From contig CM028907.1 of assembly GCA_016801845.1 (NCBI GenBank), forward strand, positions 23,314,598 to 23,378,597: a DNA stretch of 64,000 bases, given 5' to 3'. Positions 13,396 through 25,617 of the stretch are shown here, piece by piece. The notes under the pieces are model-generated. The model was not told the DNA's origin. It ran no database searches and saw only the letters and a program-made list of their open reading frames with translations. Origin of the DNA: Polydactylus sextarius. Lineage: Eukaryota > Chordata > Actinopteri > Polynemidae. The translations under genes were made by a program, and so were the position numbers. Positions within the stretch are counted from its first letter, which is position 1; every line of letters starts with the position of its first letter.

Positions 13396-14894
13396 GCGGT
13401 GCGAGGAGAAGTGTGTTATTATCAGCAGGTTTGACACTGAACCGGTTTTACTGGTATGAAGGTGTCAAGCAGGTCACCTTTAAACTGAGTTAATCATCAC
13501 TGATTGACAGGTTTCATTACTCTGTGAATAAATAAATGACTGATGTATTGACTGTGGAAGTTTCACGCCTGGAAGCCGCTTAGTGTAAACACAATCTGGT
13601 CTGTTGGATGTGTTTGTATCACACTGAACATCTTCGCAAAGAAATCAGTTTATTTAAGTGGAAGTGAGTTCCTCTGGCATTTATCTCCCTTGTTATTCTG
13701 GATCATGGATTATGTATCTTCAAAGAACAAAAGTTTAAAGTATAATATGTAGAAATCCATGCGTTTTATCCACTGTCAGGTGTCCAGATTACTTTAAACA
13801 AATTTTCATGTGAAACTGAAGCAGATAGAAGCAGGAGAAAAGTTCAATTTAACCAGAAGACATCATTTAAAATGATAAACTTCAGCTGTGAACTTTTTTT
13901 CAAGGTTTCATTTCCAATGACACAGTGTACGATCATTGTGAAGCAAATTAAATTCAGACTTTGAAGCTTTCTGACATGTCACAAGGTTAGCATGTATTTG
14001 ATATGATGATGTTTTTCCAACTTTTGAAGCACATTCAAGAAAAAACGCGGTACGTACGAAAGTCATTAAAAGTTTTCCGACGATCAAATTTTGATGTCTC
14101 ACAGTTGAAACAATGCCCCCTGGTTGAAGCAGAAATATTCAGACTCAGCATTAAACTTGATTCCTTTACTCACCAACAGATGCATCCAGAGGCAACGTTA
14201 CTGCTTGTTTTGAAGTTAGCATGCTAACCAGTTAGCCCTAACCTGTCTGATCACCGTAGAGTCCAGTTTGTCCCAAAGAAGAAATTTATTTTAACTTTTT
14301 GTCTTATAAACATAACAGTGGACAAAGTTCTTGGCAAACAACATGAATAAAATCAACCGTTCCCGACAAGAAACCATGTTCTGCAGGAAAGCAAAATAAT
14401 CATAAAGTTGATTTAAATGTCTTGTTCTTCATTGTGTCAACTCACAAAAAGAACATTAGAGCTGCAATGATGTGGTGTTAAATTGATTATTCGGTCGACA
14501 GAACATTCACAAAACTGAGAGACGACTGCATAATCGTCAAGCAGAAATACAAAACATTTGTTGGGTCAGTTTCCGAAATAATGTTCCACAATTTTAGGGT
14601 TCTTTCATATTAATAGTTCCTCAGTTTCTATTGTCATTGTCAATAAAATGAATGTTTTAATCTGGAGGACATGGATGTTTAGAACTTGAATTAAAATACA
14701 TAAATATCAACATCATACTAGATCACTACATCAATTATCGTTATCATTTCTGGAAAATTAACTGCAGTTGAGTCACTGGAGTAGTGTTTAATGTTAGTAT
14801 GTGAAGGACATAAATATGAAGTCTCTGTAGTGGGGACCTAGGGGACATAGACTGGTCTACTTTGACCAGACCATCAGAGAGTGGTCCTTCGAAG

Positions 14895-14901
<7 letters not shown>

Positions 14902-14967
<66 letters not shown>

Positions 14968-14996
14968 CATACATACATACATATACATATATATCA

Positions 14997-15077
<81 letters not shown>

Positions 15078-15105
15078 AGATATAGATATAGATATAGATA
15101 TATAG
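14902..15105. repeat. Compound microsatellite (TA)n(CATA)n(TG)n(TA)n(GATATA)n
   Basis: About 200 bp of pure alternating purine-pyrimidine DNA made of five successive arrays. Short open frames of Tyr-Ile repeats here are artefacts. Confidence 0.95.
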
Positions 15106-15464
15106 ATTCATGTTGAGAACTTACCTGGTAGTCCTACCACTTCTCCAGTTGTTTCTCCTTTTCTGGTCTGCATTTATAAAGTACAGAAGTCATAATGTAC
15201 AGATTTGGCATGGTAAGTTCCTCCTACATTTCTAAGATTAGGTGACATCAGCAGCTCAACCCTGAGCAGAGAGGCACATTGACAACTCATAAAACAGTTT
15301 AAGAATTTTCATCATCAACACAGGTTTTCCTGTAAAACCCAGAGATTTGTATTTTTCTCATTGTAGAAAGCCCTGAAACCCGCTTAAATACTTCCTGGTG
15401 CAAGTATGCACGGATGCATGCAACATGGAGATTTTTAACCGAAAGATGACATGAAAGATGCTAA

Positions 15465-15695
15465 TGCCATTTGTGGTCATTTTTGTTTGTCTATTTTCAG
15501 TAATTTTGTGTCTTGTGGCCATATTTTGTGCATTTTTTGGTCATTTTCACTAAATTTGTGCTAATATTGTGTCTTTCTATTCATTTCAAGTCTTTGTGGC
15601 CATTTTGTGTCGTTCTGTGGTTGTCATTTTAGCCTTTTCTTTAAACTCATTTCAAGCTTTTAGACATTGTCCATCTGTTTATGGTCAGTTTGAGA
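15465..15695 (+). repeat. Second copy of the degenerate TTTTGTG minisatellite
   Basis: Words TTTGTGGTCATTTTTG, TTTTGTGTCTTGTGG and CATTTTGTGTCGTT repeat. The copy ends TTTTAGACATTGTCCATCTG, identical to the end of the array at 18205-18870, so both probably derive from one dispersed element. Confidence 0.65.
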
Positions 15696-17769
15696 GTCTT
15701 CGTTTACTCACTTTCCCTTTTACTTCAAACTGATGTTTAGCTGAGGCTCTTGGGTAGACTCATCCACTTTTCATCTTGTTTTCTTTTACTATAATTCTTT
15801 TCTCTCTGTCTTCAAGTAGTACCATGTTCAAAGTCAGTATAGATAATAAAGAACACAGAATGGTTGTTTACTGATTTAAATTCTCCTGGTTCTTCATATG
15901 AAATGACAAAACACAACAACATCTTTTTAAGGACAATCAGCTGTATAAACACGCTGAAGCTCCTGGTGTAAATGTTATCTCTGGTACCCAGAGGAATATC
16001 CAAACACTGTGTCAATAATCACCCACCCACCACCACCATCACCCCCATCTCTCCCCTGCTGCACAGGGGGACTTTCCGTCCGACAGGTTAGCAAACATGT
16101 ACGCTGGCATCCCCCTGTTTGTTTGGCTGCGTCGTCAGTCGTGTACAACTCATTTGATCCACAGAAAAAAGGGACGAATCACGATTTTAATTAACAACCG
16201 TCCCTGGTCTTCCTCACAGCGTCCCCTCCGGCAGCTGGACAAACAACTTTTTTGGTAAACATGGTCCGATACTTGCGTGTTTGCCTGCCTTCGTGTTCCC
16301 ACTGGGCTTTACCAGACTCAGCTTGCAAACACGAGCCGGGATTTACCTCAGAGAGACAAACTAATCTGTCGGCCATGTTCAGTTTCTAGACGAAGGACGT
16401 GCCCTCTCTGAACAGCTGTTCTGGATGTCTTATTATCCCGCTAGTCCTCACAGGGGTGTGAACTCCTACTCCTCGGCTTTGTAGTGACAAAGTAATTCAG
16501 ATTTTTGGCTTTTTTTTTTTTTTTTTTTTTTTTGAAACTGAGCTTTAGAAGACGTTGGAGTGTCCCCTCAGAATAAATGATGCACAGAGGAATCGACAGT
16601 GGTGAACAAAGTAGCTTCAATGACTTTGTGTGGACCGAAGTGTGACGGGAGTTGAGGTGAAAAGAAGAAGTTTGGGCTCAGAAGTTGAGGACTGCTTGGT
16701 GAACAAACTGTGAAAAAGTCTTTGCTGTATCTAGATAGATTTATGTGATTAAGTTTCTGAGTCACATGAAGACAATGAATGTCAGTTTTGTCCTGTAAAA
16801 TCCAGCTTGTGTTAACACTGAAAATGCTACCTCCAAACCAAGAACTGTCAAAATTAAAAACGAAAAGCATCATATTATAACATTAGCAGGCACCTGATAT
16901 GATACATTTTCATGCTTTTAAACTGGTGTCAGACCTTCAAATGCAAGAATAAGAATCAAATGTTTTCCAGGTGGATCTGTGTTTACCTGTTTCATTTTGG
17001 TGAGTTTTGTGGAAGCTGATTCCCGAAAAATATTCGTTTTAGGTTTTCATTTTGAAATAATATCGCCAGGGTTACCGAACTCTGTATTTCACTGATGATC
17101 CTCCAACTCGAGCTAGCTAGTTAGTTGGATACTTGGCAGATTTGATTTTTATATAACGGTTTTAAACCTACGTTGAGGCAGCCCCTGACGTCACCAGGTC
17201 TTGTTCATGAACATCAACATTAAAGCAGTTTTCTTGCCCAGTTGCTCAGCTGATTTGATTCTGGCTCGATATAAAGCTCAGACAAAAAATTAGAAATAGT
17301 TAACGGCGGCCATATTATTGATCCATGTCGTGTCACGACTTCATCACATTGATATCTTAAAAAGCTGAATCACAGGTGTGGATTAATATCAAACTGACCC
17401 AATCACATTAAACAAAGATCTGCCATCACTGATGTTAGAAATTATCCATGATATCTGCTAATTATCGTTAACAAGCTAACGGTATCGCCCCTACCCTATA
17501 ACTCCTGATCCTACATAATGATCTTAGGAGTCACTGTCATCAGTTTCTACACAGCCTCACAGAAACTTTTGAAATTTTTTATTCAACATGACAACAACAG
17601 TTTTAAGCCACAACAAAATAAGACTGAACGACTCTTGAAATTTAATAACATAAGGAAACTTCCTCTATGTTGTTTCTCTACAGCAGCACTATAGAAGTGT
17701 AGAAGTTAAAAGAAAAAAAAACAAATCAAATGTGAGTAAAAATCCAAATGATGCATTGTGATTGTGAAG

Positions 17770-18025
17770 ACTTCAGCGTCTCTGTGTATAGTTTCGTATG
17801 GAAATCCCTTCAGCGCTGCGGCTAAATAGATTACGATACAGTGAGGGATTAGGATTGCCTCGCCGCCGGCCCACTAATCCTGAGCACAGACTGTCGACAG
17901 CTCCGACATGTCCGGGACTCTTTCTGCACAAAATGGCTCCTCGGCTGTTTAAGAAGCCAATCCACAAACACCCCACCACCACCACCTCACCCCTTCAACC
18001 CCCCGCCTCCTCACCAGCATGAATA
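17770..18025. promoter_or_regulatory. Candidate otx1 downstream enhancer with OTX sites
   Basis: Three K50-homeodomain-type sites lie in about 53 bp: AGATTA (17828-17833), GGATTA (17846-17851) and TAATCC (17875-17880). They sit in GC-richer, non-repetitive DNA about 4.9 kb past the otx1 stop. The spacing and position would suit auto- or cross-regulation by Otx proteins. Confidence 0.4.
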
Positions 18026-18204
18026 TTCCTATCAGGCCTGTCAACAATGACGTTTGTCTTCAAAGGAAGAAGATTAGATGCTGCACGAGACAAAACGACG
18101 CTTTCAAGCGATTTCCGTTCAACTTTTTGGCCGAGATGGAAGAAAAGTTGATCAGTTTCCACAAACTTCTGACACAGTTCTGACGTTTCTTCTCTGAATT
18201 TACA

Positions 18205-18870
18205 GATAAAGTTGTCCCATGTTTGTATTCATTTTGTGTCTCATCATCTTTTTATCATTTTTATGTCTTTCTGTCAGCCAACTCCATCTGCAATTTATGT
18301 CTCTCATGCTCATTTTATTTCCCACGTGGTCAAACTTTTCTTGATTTTCACTTGTTTCAAGTCTCTCTTGATGTTTTTTTTCTTCTATTAATCATTGTCC
18401 ATTGTCTATTCTCAGTCATGTTGTGTCTTTCCATCATCTCTGTGCCATTTTGTGTATTTTTGCATTCCTCCGTGCATGTTTTGTATCAATACTTTCTCAT
18501 TTTGATTTTCTTCTGAAGTCTTCTGTGCTCGTTTTGAGACTGTGGTCATTTACAAAACTACCTGTTTTTACATGTTTCATATCCACACATGGATATTTAC
18601 TATATTTTGGCTGTTTTGCATCTATTTTGTTGATATTTATTCATTTTTTGCATCAATCTGTGATGATTTGCTCTAGTTTTGCATCCATTTCTACTCAATT
18701 CAAGTTTGTTGCCTTTGTTCTGCTGTCTTTCTGTTGTCATTTGAGCTTCTTTGTGTGTTTTTTATATCTATTTCTGTGACTTTTGCAGCTCTCTGTAGTC
18801 ATTGTGATATTTTGGCTTCCACTTCTAGACATTGTCCATCTGTTTATAAGCATTTAGCATTTTTCTTCAT
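18205..18870 (+). repeat. Degenerate minisatellite, TCATTTTGTGTCTTT-type
   Basis: Repeated words CATTTTGTGTCT, TCATTTTG and TTGCATCNATTT over about 650 bp, with unit length around 40-45 bp and heavy decay. It leaves long open frames rich in Phe, Ser and Cys that are not genes. It ends in TAGACATTGTCCATCTGTTTAT, a flank shared with 15465-15695. Confidence 0.7.
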
Positions 18871-19299
18871 TTTCCATCTTTGCTTTGGGTCTCCAAGCAG
18901 AAATGTGAACACTATATCACCTCAAACAGAGGATTAAAGAGTTCATTCAGTTATCATCAAGTCATACTGATCAAATAATTGTATCATTATAACAATGAAA
19001 TTGATCTTTTGTAAATATCAAGAAATCATCACATTTCAAACCAGGGAATTTTGTTTGTTACAATTACAATTAGAATTACTGTAAGGAATCAAACTGATTA
19101 ATGTCACAATAATTCAAACTCGTTGTGTTTGTGGTCTTTATTTCATTGTGACATATCCGTATCCGTCGTGGCGACTCTGAGTGTCTGATGAAACCTGCGT
19201 GATGTTCGGTGCCTCCGTCGTCTTGTAAACAGCAGATGCCTTCGCTCTCTGAGTCTGTGATTCAGACCTGGAGTGCATCTTGTGTTCAGGTCCAGACGT

Positions 19300-19600
19300 T
19301 TGATGTATTTTCTCTCCAAGTGCCTTGGCCACTTCTGAGGCCGCGGCGGCTGAAGCAAGGGCCTCTCCTCGAAACAAACGCCGATAGGGAATCTCTTTGT
19401 CGGGGCCGTGCCTAAGCCTAATCTAATGATTCAGATGACTGGGGGCCGTACTTAGCCCGATAGCCAGTGGCTCGCTTCAAACAAGCCGCTATGGGTGGAA
19501 GTTTCCCAGGGATTAACACTTAAAGAAGCAGCATAGGAAAAAGAAAAAAGAGAGAGACGGTGCCTTCCAGGGAATCCCCATTAAGTCGAGTTGGAGAGGC
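19300..19600. promoter_or_regulatory. Candidate conserved non-coding element
   Basis: A non-repetitive block with CCTAATCTAATGATTCAG (about 19417-19434) and GGATTA (19510-19515). The frames through it have no family resemblance. Confidence 0.3.
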
Positions 19601-20475
19601 AGAGAGGAATGTGTCTGCTTAGAAACTGATGGAAAACTGATCTGTGACTCTTCACAAGACGGCAACACAAATAAAAATCTGAACCACCACAAGATGAAAC
19701 GGAGCCAACACTTCATAATTCTTATTTGCTGATGAAAAATAAACATAAAATCCATGTTATTGTGTAATAACAGTCAAAATTTGTTGAAATTTGGAAAAAC
19801 TCCAAGCTGCTAAGTTGGAGGGTTTCTCTCAGGGAGGAGGTGGAGGTGACGGTCGCTCGCCGAGACCAGAGTTTGTAAAATGCTGTCTGAGACTGGCGAG
19901 CATGCTAACTTTAATAGAAATAAAACTAGAGGTGACACTGGTGTTGCTTTGTACAAGGAACAACTGATACAGAAAACTTTCTTCATCCATGAAGGTTGGA
20001 GAGAAAATGTAGAATAACTACCTGCATTTTCTAAAACAAAGAAGGATCAAGAGTCTACTTGGAACAAGCATAAAGGCCCAGAGTTAAAGAAACAAAATAA
20101 ATAAAGAGCACAGTGTATTCAGCTCATATTCAGTTACATCATGTGTATGTATGTATGTATGTCAATAAAATGTGACATAACTTCTGTTTTGTTGTGCACT
20201 GTTTTGTGCAAAACTTGGACTATACTTTAGATGAAACAGTTTAGCATCTGAGGAAATAAATGACAAATGAGAAATAAACATTAAACCAAAAATGAAATTA
20301 AATGAAATTTAATTGAAACAGGATAAATCTAGAAATAAATAAAAAATGACTAGATAAATAAAAGATATAGATGTAAATCCATAGCTGGTTGACACTGACA
20401 TTGGTGCTGTAGCACAAGCAAAAACCTTCACATCAAAGTCTGTTCTGCCTGAATTTTTACAGCTGAAGTTTTTGT

Positions 20476-20548
20476 GGTTTCATAGTGTAGTGGTCATCAC
20501 GTCTGCTTTACACGCAGAAGGTCCTGGGTTCAATCCCCAGTGAAACCA
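20476..20548 (+). tRNA. tRNA-Val (anticodon UAC)
   Basis: 73 nt that fold as a full cloverleaf. The acceptor stem GGTTTCA (20476-20482) pairs with TGAAACC (20541-20547), with discriminator A at 20548. The D-arm region TAGTGTAGTGGTCATCAC matches metazoan tRNA-Val. The anticodon stem TCTGC/GCAGA has loop TTTACAC, so the anticodon is TAC. The T arm is CTGGG-TTCAATC-CCCAG. The internal box A (TAGTGTAGTGG) and box B (GGTTCAATCC) are intact. No intron and no encoded CCA. It lies alone in a gene-poor region; it is probably functional, but isolated copies can be silent. Confidence 0.93.
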
Positions 20549-21990
20549 AACAATTGACATGTCATACCAAACGACATCTTTGTTGAGTTACACATTTTAA
20601 GAACTTTCTGTCATGTCTGAGCCTTTCAGTTTTATTTAGACATATTGTCTTTGAGTATAAAGAAACCAAGCATTTTTATTTTTATTACACATGTTCTGCT
20701 GCTTTGACTATTACACAAAAATTACATTACGGTCAAATTATCGGTGGTGTTTAAATGCAGTTTGCTCTGACTGTGCAAGTATAAAATGTCAAATAAAGCC
20801 TGAAAAAAATGTAATATTTTAATGTTTAAGTTTGACATTTATCTAAATATATAAGCTGCTTTAACCACAGCAGTGGCCTCAACCCTCAGATGACTTGGTC
20901 AAATCACATGATGGTTGAAGACGAAGGCTCTTTCAAAGAGCTGATCTGCTCTGTATCTGCTCTACCTTTTATTTTGATGTTGACAAACAAGTAAAACCTC
21001 AGATATGATGATATATATTTTAGATAAAAGATCTCTGTTGTATCCGTCAAAATGAGCAGAATGTGTTGGTGCGGCCGTCACATTTATCCTCATATCTTTG
21101 TCAGTTTTTTGTCACATGAAAACAGAAAAGTTAAAGTCATTAAATATTTGTATAAACTTGATGATTGTTGTCTCAACTGTTGTAACTGTGTATTTAGATA
21201 TTCATTTTAATTATTCAAAATGAACTATAAGAGATTAAGGCCCTACCAACATTTCTATACCTGGTTTAATTGGTGCATAAAAGGCAAAAAATATAAATAT
21301 AAACATTTAATTGACCGCAGAATGAACCTGAGTCTTTCATCTCTGTCGTAAACCTGAATTTAACCACTTTCAGTGACGTCTGCAGTCAAATACCTGCGTG
21401 GTCATCCGATCGCTCTGAAGGTGTTTGAGCTAATTGAGCTTCACCCGGGGAGGCGTTCCTCGCTGTTTGTTTGTGGTCGACTCGGCCTCGGTGACGAGTC
21501 GCTGCATGTGTCTGAGGCGCCCTTTGGTGCTGCTGTCACCGCTCTGACTGACAGGCCCGCGAAGCACAAGAAAGCTGGGATTAAAGTCGGCCAAGCGTAA
21601 ACAAACACTGAGCTGTTTTTTTTTTTTTTTTAAGAATAGAAAAGAGACGGTTGTTTTCCTGCTGCTGCAGCAGAGGAGAAGTTTTAGGTTAAAAACAGGT
21701 AAATCATCTTTAAATCTCAGAGTGAGGTTAAACTGACGGTGTCTGAGACGCCACAGGTGAGAGTGGTGAATGCTGGGAAACTGAACAGACCTCCCACTGC
21801 CTTAACTGACTGTAACTGACATAAACATAGTCACTAACAACAAACTGAGGCTTCAGACGTTGGCAGTAATGTGATGATGAGTAACATGTGCGATGATTGT
21901 TTTTGAAAGCTGAGCAGCAAAAATAAAGGAAAATGAAGACTAAGACTGAATGATACTATGACTGTTAGAAGAAAGTATTATTTCGGGCAT

Positions 21991-22141
21991 TTTTTGCCTT
22001 TAATCAGAGATAGTAGAGACAGGAAACAGGGAGGAGAGTGGGGGAAGGTCTCAGTCAAGGCTCGAACCAGCAAACAGCTGCGCAATATATATATATAAAT
22101 ATATGTGCTGTACCTTAGCCATTTGGCTATCCAGGTGCCCC
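21991..22141 (-). mobile_element. tRNA-derived SINE, minus strand
   Basis: On the minus strand it begins GGGGCACCTGGATAGCCA, has a perfect box B GGTTCGAGCC and ends in TTAAAGGCAAAAA. A small TA tract lies between boxes A and B. It is the same family as 42151-42289. Confidence 0.7.
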
Positions 22142-22249
22142 ACTATGACTAAATTTGATAGAAGAACATGACGAGCTAAAGTTATGAGCTGTCTGGGAGT
22201 TGGCTAAATAAGCTAAGACAGCTAAAATAGCTTAACTTAAGCTATTGGA

Positions 22250-22600
22250 CAGTGCGGCGCACAGGGGTTCGTGCTATTGCCTCACAGTAACAAGGTCCTG
22301 GGTTCAACTCCCAGATCGGGCACAGGGTCTTTCTGTGTGGAGTTTGCATGTTCTCCCCATGTCTGTGTGGATTTCCTCCGGGAGCTCCGGTTTCATTCCA
22401 CTGCCAAAAACATGCAACATTTGGGGATAGGTGAATTGGGCATCCTAAATTGCCTGTAGGTATGGATGTGAGTGCAAAGTGTTGCTCGTCTATATGTGGT
22501 CCTGCGACTGTCCCTGTCTTTGCCTGTAAGCAGTTGGGATGGGCTCCAGTCCCCCTCCAACCCTGAGTATTGAATAAAGGGGTAGAAAATGGATGGATGG
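22250..22600 (+). mobile_element. V-SINE-like retroposon, nearly full length
   Basis: A tRNA-derived head (box B GGGTTCAACTCCC near 22300) is followed by the conserved central segment TGGAGTTTGCATGTTCTCC (near 22340). The LINE-type tail GAATAAAGGGGTAGAAAATGG ends in (GATG)n at about 22600. This architecture is that of the fish V-SINE superfamily. It interrupts a degenerate GCTAA-type repeat array seen on both sides. Confidence 0.8.
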
Positions 22601-22820
22601 GACTTAAACTATTAAAGTTAGCTAAGGTATATGAATTAGCTGAAGTGGCTGAATTAGCTCTGAATTAGCTGTGGTATCTGGTTTAATTAAGTTAGCTGAG
22701 ATGACTAAATAAGCAAAATTATCTAACTTGGCTAAGTTTACTAAGGTGGATAAATAAGCTATTTAAATTAGTCATTAGCTGAGTTGGCTACTTAGATAAG
22801 TGAGCTAAAGGAGCTAAGTT
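22600..22820. repeat. GCTAA-type repeat, right part (interrupted by V-SINE)
   Basis: TTAGCTGAAGTGGCTGAATTAG-like units. The left part of the same array is at about 22150-22249, before the SINE insertion. Confidence 0.55.
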
Positions 22821-23609
22821 TAATGACTCAAACCAAGTTTGGCACAAATTATTTGTTCATGGCCATTTGGGCCATATGATATTTGTTCTTCACCAAACCT
22901 ACAAACCTTTAAAAGCTTAAACCCACAAAGACAAAAAAAAAAAAAAATATTTTGTCTAAAATATCAAGTATCAACAATGAAGAGACATCTGCAGCTTCTT
23001 GGACTTCCTGGACTTCCTCTTGGTCGCTTCCTGTTTTACTTCTTGTCCCAGTGTGTTTCACCTGATATGAGTCTTATTATAACTTCTCATCTCCACCTGA
23101 ATGTGTTGTTGTTCATGGTCAATATCCTTGTCTAACTTAGCAGGGTTTCATTTGTTTGTTTGTTTGTTTGTTTTGTAATAAGCATCTTCACTGGTTCAGA
23201 AAACGTTGAACTGTGAAAATGTTTTTTCCCACTGGCCCAACCAGGAGTTTGACATTTTTAAATTTTAAATAAATGTCTCTGTTGGACAGGCTATCTATAA
23301 AAGTGAAATCAAATCATGTGAATTTATTTAAACCTATTGTGAATATGTTTACTTTTCATACACTTCCACCTGCCAGAGCGCTGGACACATGAGTGTTTAT
23401 GTAGTAGCTACCATAACTGCTACAGATCACGTGACCTGAGGCTGCATTTTAATTGGCCATTTCAAGATTTCTACAAGCTTCATATTCAGGTCTCTCACCT
23501 TGTTGATTATTGGAAAGCAGATGACTCATTCAGCAAGTGTTAGCTTTAGCGCTCTGCTAGTTTCTAGTCCTAGTTCTAGTTTTATTTAAGTCAAAGAAAG
23601 GGCACATGG

Positions 23610-23950
23610 AGATGGGTGGGTGGCGGAGGAAGAGCAGACAGATGATTTAACGTGGATCTGATAGCACTCGTCTTATTCACAAATGTAACACGGGATATGC
23701 GCTAATCTTATTTATTTAAGAGCTTTAGGGGCTCACAATGAGGGGCTTTAGTCTGAGCAGAGCTGCAGCCTTATCATTAGCCGAGCGGGAAGGCGATTAG
23801 GAGCAAATTATAAAACAAAGAATTAAGTCCCGAGAGCCAATCTAGATGAGATCTCAGTTAAACAGAATCAATTAGGGAAAGTGCGACGACATCTGGACCT
23901 CAAGGCGAAGGAAACGCAGAGGATTAGATTCTCTCCGTGAGTTTAAAACA
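23610..23950. promoter_or_regulatory. Candidate conserved non-coding element
   Basis: About 340 bp of complex sequence rich in ATTA, GATTAG, AATTA and TTATTTATT words with no repeats and no long frame, between decayed repeats. Confidence 0.4.
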
Positions 23951-24539
23951 CCATCTCACACTTCAGGCGTCTGTCATCACGACTGTAGAAATTTAAAAAC
24001 TAATGTCACAGGAAACTACAGCTCCGTCTGCTTCAGTGTTTCTGAGATTTAAGCTCACAACAAAAACACATGATACGTTCAGTGACTTTGTGTCCAACAG
24101 CTACGACAGAAATCAGACATTTTTCAGGAAGTTTGTCGCAACACAGTCTGTTTTAGTATCAACAGAAGTCGTGACGCTTGTTGAAACCTTTCACATCAGT
24201 TTTCGTGGATTAATTTGCTTCCACTGTTGAAGGAAAACTTCAGGTTTACCAGTTTATTTATGCCTCATGCATCTTTATTTTCTGTTTCTATGTATATGAT
24301 CTTTTAGTGTTTGTTGACGGTCAGGACGGTTAAGGTTTTTGAGCTGCTTGAATTTCAATGAAACATAAAAATAACATTTTCTTGAACTTCTGATCGGTGG
24401 AGTCCAGCATCGTGAAGGAAAAATAACTATCCATGTTTATATTGTTTACATTCAGGGTGAAATCCTGGTTCAGTCCTGATGTGGAGAAAATATTTCAACT
24501 CCCTCATTAAACACAAGTCAAAGCAGACTTCTTGGTGAA

Positions 24540-24925
24540 ATTGAATTAAAACAACATTTTTATAGAAAGTACAAAAGCAGCTTTTCTTTTACTTCATTAG
24601 TATTGTGAACATAGTGTCCTGGTACCACAGTTATCATGTACTTTGTCAGTAATTATAGAGAAGTTAAGTGTTTTTTGTTTTTTTTTTTACCTGTGTTTAA
24701 TAAAAGGTTAAACAGAAACATTCATTGACAGAAAAAAAACTTTTTCAACTTTTTTTTAAACTGTGAATATATACTTTATATGAGTTCAACTGAAGCATTA
24801 ATACTACTGAAAGTACTTATTGTAAGTAAAGTACTTTACTAAAGTAAATTTGAAGTAGTACAGAGGAGGGAATGTACTTACACTTATATCTTGTGTAAGT
24901 ACTAATGTATTTGCTGGTGTTAAAA
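24540..24925 (+). repeat. AGTACTTTACT-type dispersed repeat, copy 1
   Basis: Shares GTGAACATAGTG, ATCATGTACT and TACAGAGGAGG-type blocks, in the same order and orientation, with 29890-30440. An oligo-T tract lies between the blocks in both copies. Confidence 0.55.
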
Positions 24926-25559
24926 TATATTTTTAATTCAGTAAAACATATATATTTTTGGACCTGGGGAAATCAGAGGTGACCTCATTTAAACCTCATT
25001 AAAGCAGTAGGAGATGTTTTGCCAACAAACCACTTCACTGGTAAAACAAGCCCTAGACAGTGAGTTTGTATGTTTATATAAATAAACTAAATAACAATGT
25101 AAACATCTAAGTAGGTCCAATATTTTTAAAATGATATTCATAATATTGTCTTTTTTAGGATTGATTCAAAATAAATATACATACATGCATTCTTGTTAAA
25201 ACCTCCAAATAACTGCCTGTTTTTAAGTGTTTAAATCTGTGTCAGTAATAAACAATCAGTGTTTTAAACCTTAGACTCCAAACAGGCAGTAAAAACAAAA
25301 TTTATGTATGTGTTGCCTCATACTCTGTTTTAGTTTTTGTTTGATGTTAATAGAACAAGTAAAACCTGAGATATGAAAATATAATTATCCCAGTGTTTTT
25401 GTTATTTTTGTCACATGAAGAAACAGAAAGGATTCTCTGTTATAGGTTCTCTGTTATATTAGGTTTGATTTTTGTCTTAATTTGACAAGCTTGTTATTTA
25501 AACAGATATCACACGTTTAATATGGTCTATAAAGTAGATGAAATGTCCCCTGAACGTAA

Positions 25560-25562
<3 letters not shown>

Positions 25563-25615
<53 letters not shown>
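25563..25615. repeat. (TG)n microsatellite
   Basis: About 26 perfect units. Confidence 0.95.

Positions 25616-25617
<2 letters not shown>

Larger units (their letters stand above)
13400..17769. other. Intergenic downstream of otx1
   Basis: AT-rich, with the compound microsatellite at 14902-15105, a minisatellite relic at 15465-15695 and poly-T at about 16509-16533. A decayed dispersed repeat may start at about 14460 (GAGCTGCAATGA). The 16.2-16.5 kb patch is GC-richer but unassigned. Confidence 0.55.

Noticed and set aside
14744..15116. Tyr-Ile repeat frames on both strands
   Set aside because: Pure product of the TA/GATATA microsatellite.
18223..18937. Overlapping plus-strand frames of 97 and 125 codons rich in Phe, Ser, Cys
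   Set aside because: They run along a decayed TTTTGTG minisatellite; composition follows the repeat and there is no start context or splice structure.
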